Assembly (NCBI GenBank): GCA_964411985.1
Contig: CAYPNF010000003.1
Coordinates: 62,001-126,000 of the forward strand
From: CAYPNF01 sp964411985
Lineage (GTDB): Bacteria > Verrucomicrobiota > Verrucomicrobiia > Limisphaerales > J093
Direction of reading: 5' to 3'
DNA length: 64,000 bases
Of this stretch, positions 62,802 to 64,000 are shown one piece after another. The notes beneath the pieces are model-generated. The model was not told the origin of the DNA. It saw only the letters and a program-made list of their open reading frames with translations, and made no database searches. A program made the position numbers and the translations under genes. How positions within the stretch are numbered: position 1 is the stretch's first letter; every line of letters begins with the position of its first letter.

Positions 62802-63378
62802 AGCTTTTGGAGTGCGGCGGGAAGCGAAGCGATGTACCGCTTTTGGCGCCTGCGCGAATGGATCAAGTCACCAGGAAGGGAGAGGACGAATGCCTCCTTC
62901 TTCCTGTCAGCTTCGGTTTTCTTCATGGTGCCCCTCACTTCCACCGCTTCGAACTTCTTCTGGCTGAAAATCGAAGTCTAAACCATGAAGCGGAGGAAGG
63001 GGATGGAAGGGGAAAAGCGGCACCTGAGGGCGCACGCACTCCAAGACCTGGCGGAATTCCACAGCCCTTTCGCTCTGGCGAAGCTTTTGGAGTGCGGTGA
63101 GGAGCGAAGCGAAGTACCGCTTTTGGCGCCTGCGCGAATGGATCAAGTCACCAGGAAGGGAGAGGACGNNNNNNNNNNNNNNNNNNNNNNNNNNNNNNNN
63201 NNNNNNNNNNNNNNNNNNNNNNNNNNNNNNNNNNNNNNNNNNNNNNNNNNNNNNNNNNNNNNNNNNNNAAGGGGATGGAAGGGGAAAAGCGGCACCTGAG
63301 GGCGCACGCACTCCAAGACCTGGAGGAGTTCCACAGCCCTTTCGCTCTGGCGAAGCTTTTGAAGTGCGGCGAGGAGCG
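62802..63378. repeat. 279-bp tandem repeat array containing a scaffold gap
   Basis: Unit start AGCTTTTGGAGTGCGG occurs at 62802 and 63081, and in diverged form at 63354. The unit continues through TACCGCTTTTGGCGCCTGCG, GGATCAAGTCACCAGGAAGG and GGAAAAGCGGCACCTGAGG. The N run falls in the second unit; copy 1 has 108 nt between the same flanks (62889-62996). The motif resembles dispersed extragenic elements I associate with verrucomicrobial genomes (from memory, not checked). Confidence 0.8.
63169..63268. other. Scaffold gap (100 N)
   Basis: Placeholder inside the tandem repeat. The missing sequence may be 108 nt plus any whole number of 279-bp units. Confidence 0.95.
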
Positions 63379-63563
63379 CATACACCCAAGGTCTTATAGA
63401 CGGGGAAACCAGTTTGCTTCACTCTTATCCAGACTTGCTTTACTCCCGGTGAGAGCGACAACACCGGATATCGAGGCAGGGGCAATTCAGGCCTTTTGAA
63501 TAGACGTATGTAACAGGGGGCTGGGCTCCCGGCTAATGACTCAACCATCTAGAGAGCACGACC
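63379..63563. other. Intergenic region before the last receiver gene
   Basis: Short remainder after the repeat. No gene, promoter consensus or terminator was recognised. Confidence 0.4.
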
Positions 63564-64000
63564 TTGGCAAGCCTCGAACAAACACCACCTCCGCACCTGT
63601 CCTCGAACTCCCTCATCGGGATCGTCGATGACGACAGTGCGTTTTTGAGGTCGCTCTCCCGGTTGCTGCGCTCCTCGGGATATGCCGTGGTGACGTTCAC
63701 CTCCGCTGGGGATTGTCTGAACGCCCTCCCCCCGCTCCGCCCTTGTTGCCTGATTGTGGATGTTCACATGCCCAAAATGGACGGGTTTGGCTTGCTTCAG
63801 GCCCTCCGCAAGCGTGGCGACCTGACACCGGTCCTTTTCGTCACCGGACATGAATCGCCCGCGGCACATGCCCGGGCCAGAGAAGGGAACTCGTTGGGGC
63901 TTTTTCCCAAAGCCTTCCACGAAAATGCTTTGCTGGCCTCAATCGCGAGTGCGGTGCAACTGGGGGAAGATCCGCGCTACTCTCGTCCGCACGGGGCTCC
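63564..64000 (+). CDS. Response regulator, FixJ-like receiver (3' end outside the window)
   Basis: Open from TTG 63564 to the window end with no stop, at least 145 residues. The receiver begins LIGIVDDDSAFLRSLSRLLRS. The phospho-acceptor Asp lies in CLIVDVHMPKMDGFGLL, the Thr in VLFVTGHESP, and the switch Lys in LFPKAF (normally AKPF). Any output domain lies beyond the edge. No ATG or GTG is in frame upstream; TTG follows a weak AGAGAG. It is another regulator beside the FixL/FixJ-like pair, separated from it by the repeat array. Confidence 0.8.
   Translation, partial: MASLEQTPPPHLSSNSLIGIVDDDSAFLRSLSRLLRSSGYAVVTFTSAGDCLNALPPLRPCCLIVDVHMPKMDGFGLLQALRKRGDLTPVLFVTGHESPAAHARAREGNSLGLFPKAFHENALLASIASAVQLGEDPRYSRPHGA

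Overview
The window looks like a chromosomal segment of a Verrucomicrobiota bacterium, most likely of the Pedosphaera/Limisphaera type (inference). The signs are a PrsK/PrsR pair, secreted proteins ending in PEP-CTERM anchors, surface proteins with tandem Ig modules, FG-GAP proteins, and fairly high GC. Two runs of exactly 100 N (30883-30982 and 63169-63268) are scaffold gaps. Both fall inside tandem repeats, so this is a draft assembly or MAG.

Layout. 1-2.6 kb: sensor kinase PrsK (cut by the window edge) and sigma-54 activator PrsR. 2.7-11.7 kb: SDR protein, UvrD-like helicase, FG-GAP protein, YjbQ, coiled-coil/TPR protein, HNH nuclease, orphan RelE-like protein, tRNA-Glu. 12-15.8 kb: PEP-CTERM protein, a secreted repeat protein, zinc alcohol dehydrogenase, DUF4143 ATPase. 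15.9-26.9 kb: RluA-type synthase, membrane protein plus phosphodiesterase, an Mla-type lipid-transport operon led by a strand-repeat protein, HpnN-like RND exporter with YebC and a deleted PhzF, AMMECR1. 27-29.3 kb: tRNA-Gly, hemerythrin, PAS protein with two cysteine clusters.

29.4-39.5 kb is an H2-oxidation island. Genes for a Tat-exported [NiFe] hydrogenase (small subunit, large subunit, maturation protease) lie behind a near-consensus sigma-54 promoter. They are flanked by two secreted c-type cytochromes, one with a single heme site and one with nine, both carrying Ig-type surface modules. No membrane cytochrome b subunit is present, and the small subunit lacks the usual C-terminal membrane helix. 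Electrons may therefore pass to the surface cytochromes.

40.7-47.8 kb: a Cus/Czc-type metal efflux operon whose adaptor is fused through a Met-rich linker to a DUF3347 domain. 48-54.9 kb: two paralogous secreted proteins with different C-termini, an FKBP isomerase, and a very large multicopper oxidase with added repeat and Ig domains. 55.3-64 kb: a signalling cluster with a NarX/NarL-like pair, a truncated regulator, a FixL/FixJ-like pair, a 279-bp tandem repeat, and a further receiver running off the end.

Most notable new observations: the sigma-54 hydrogenase/multiheme island, a candidate small RNA at 22.08-22.16 kb, and an exact repeat-based solution for the first assembly gap.
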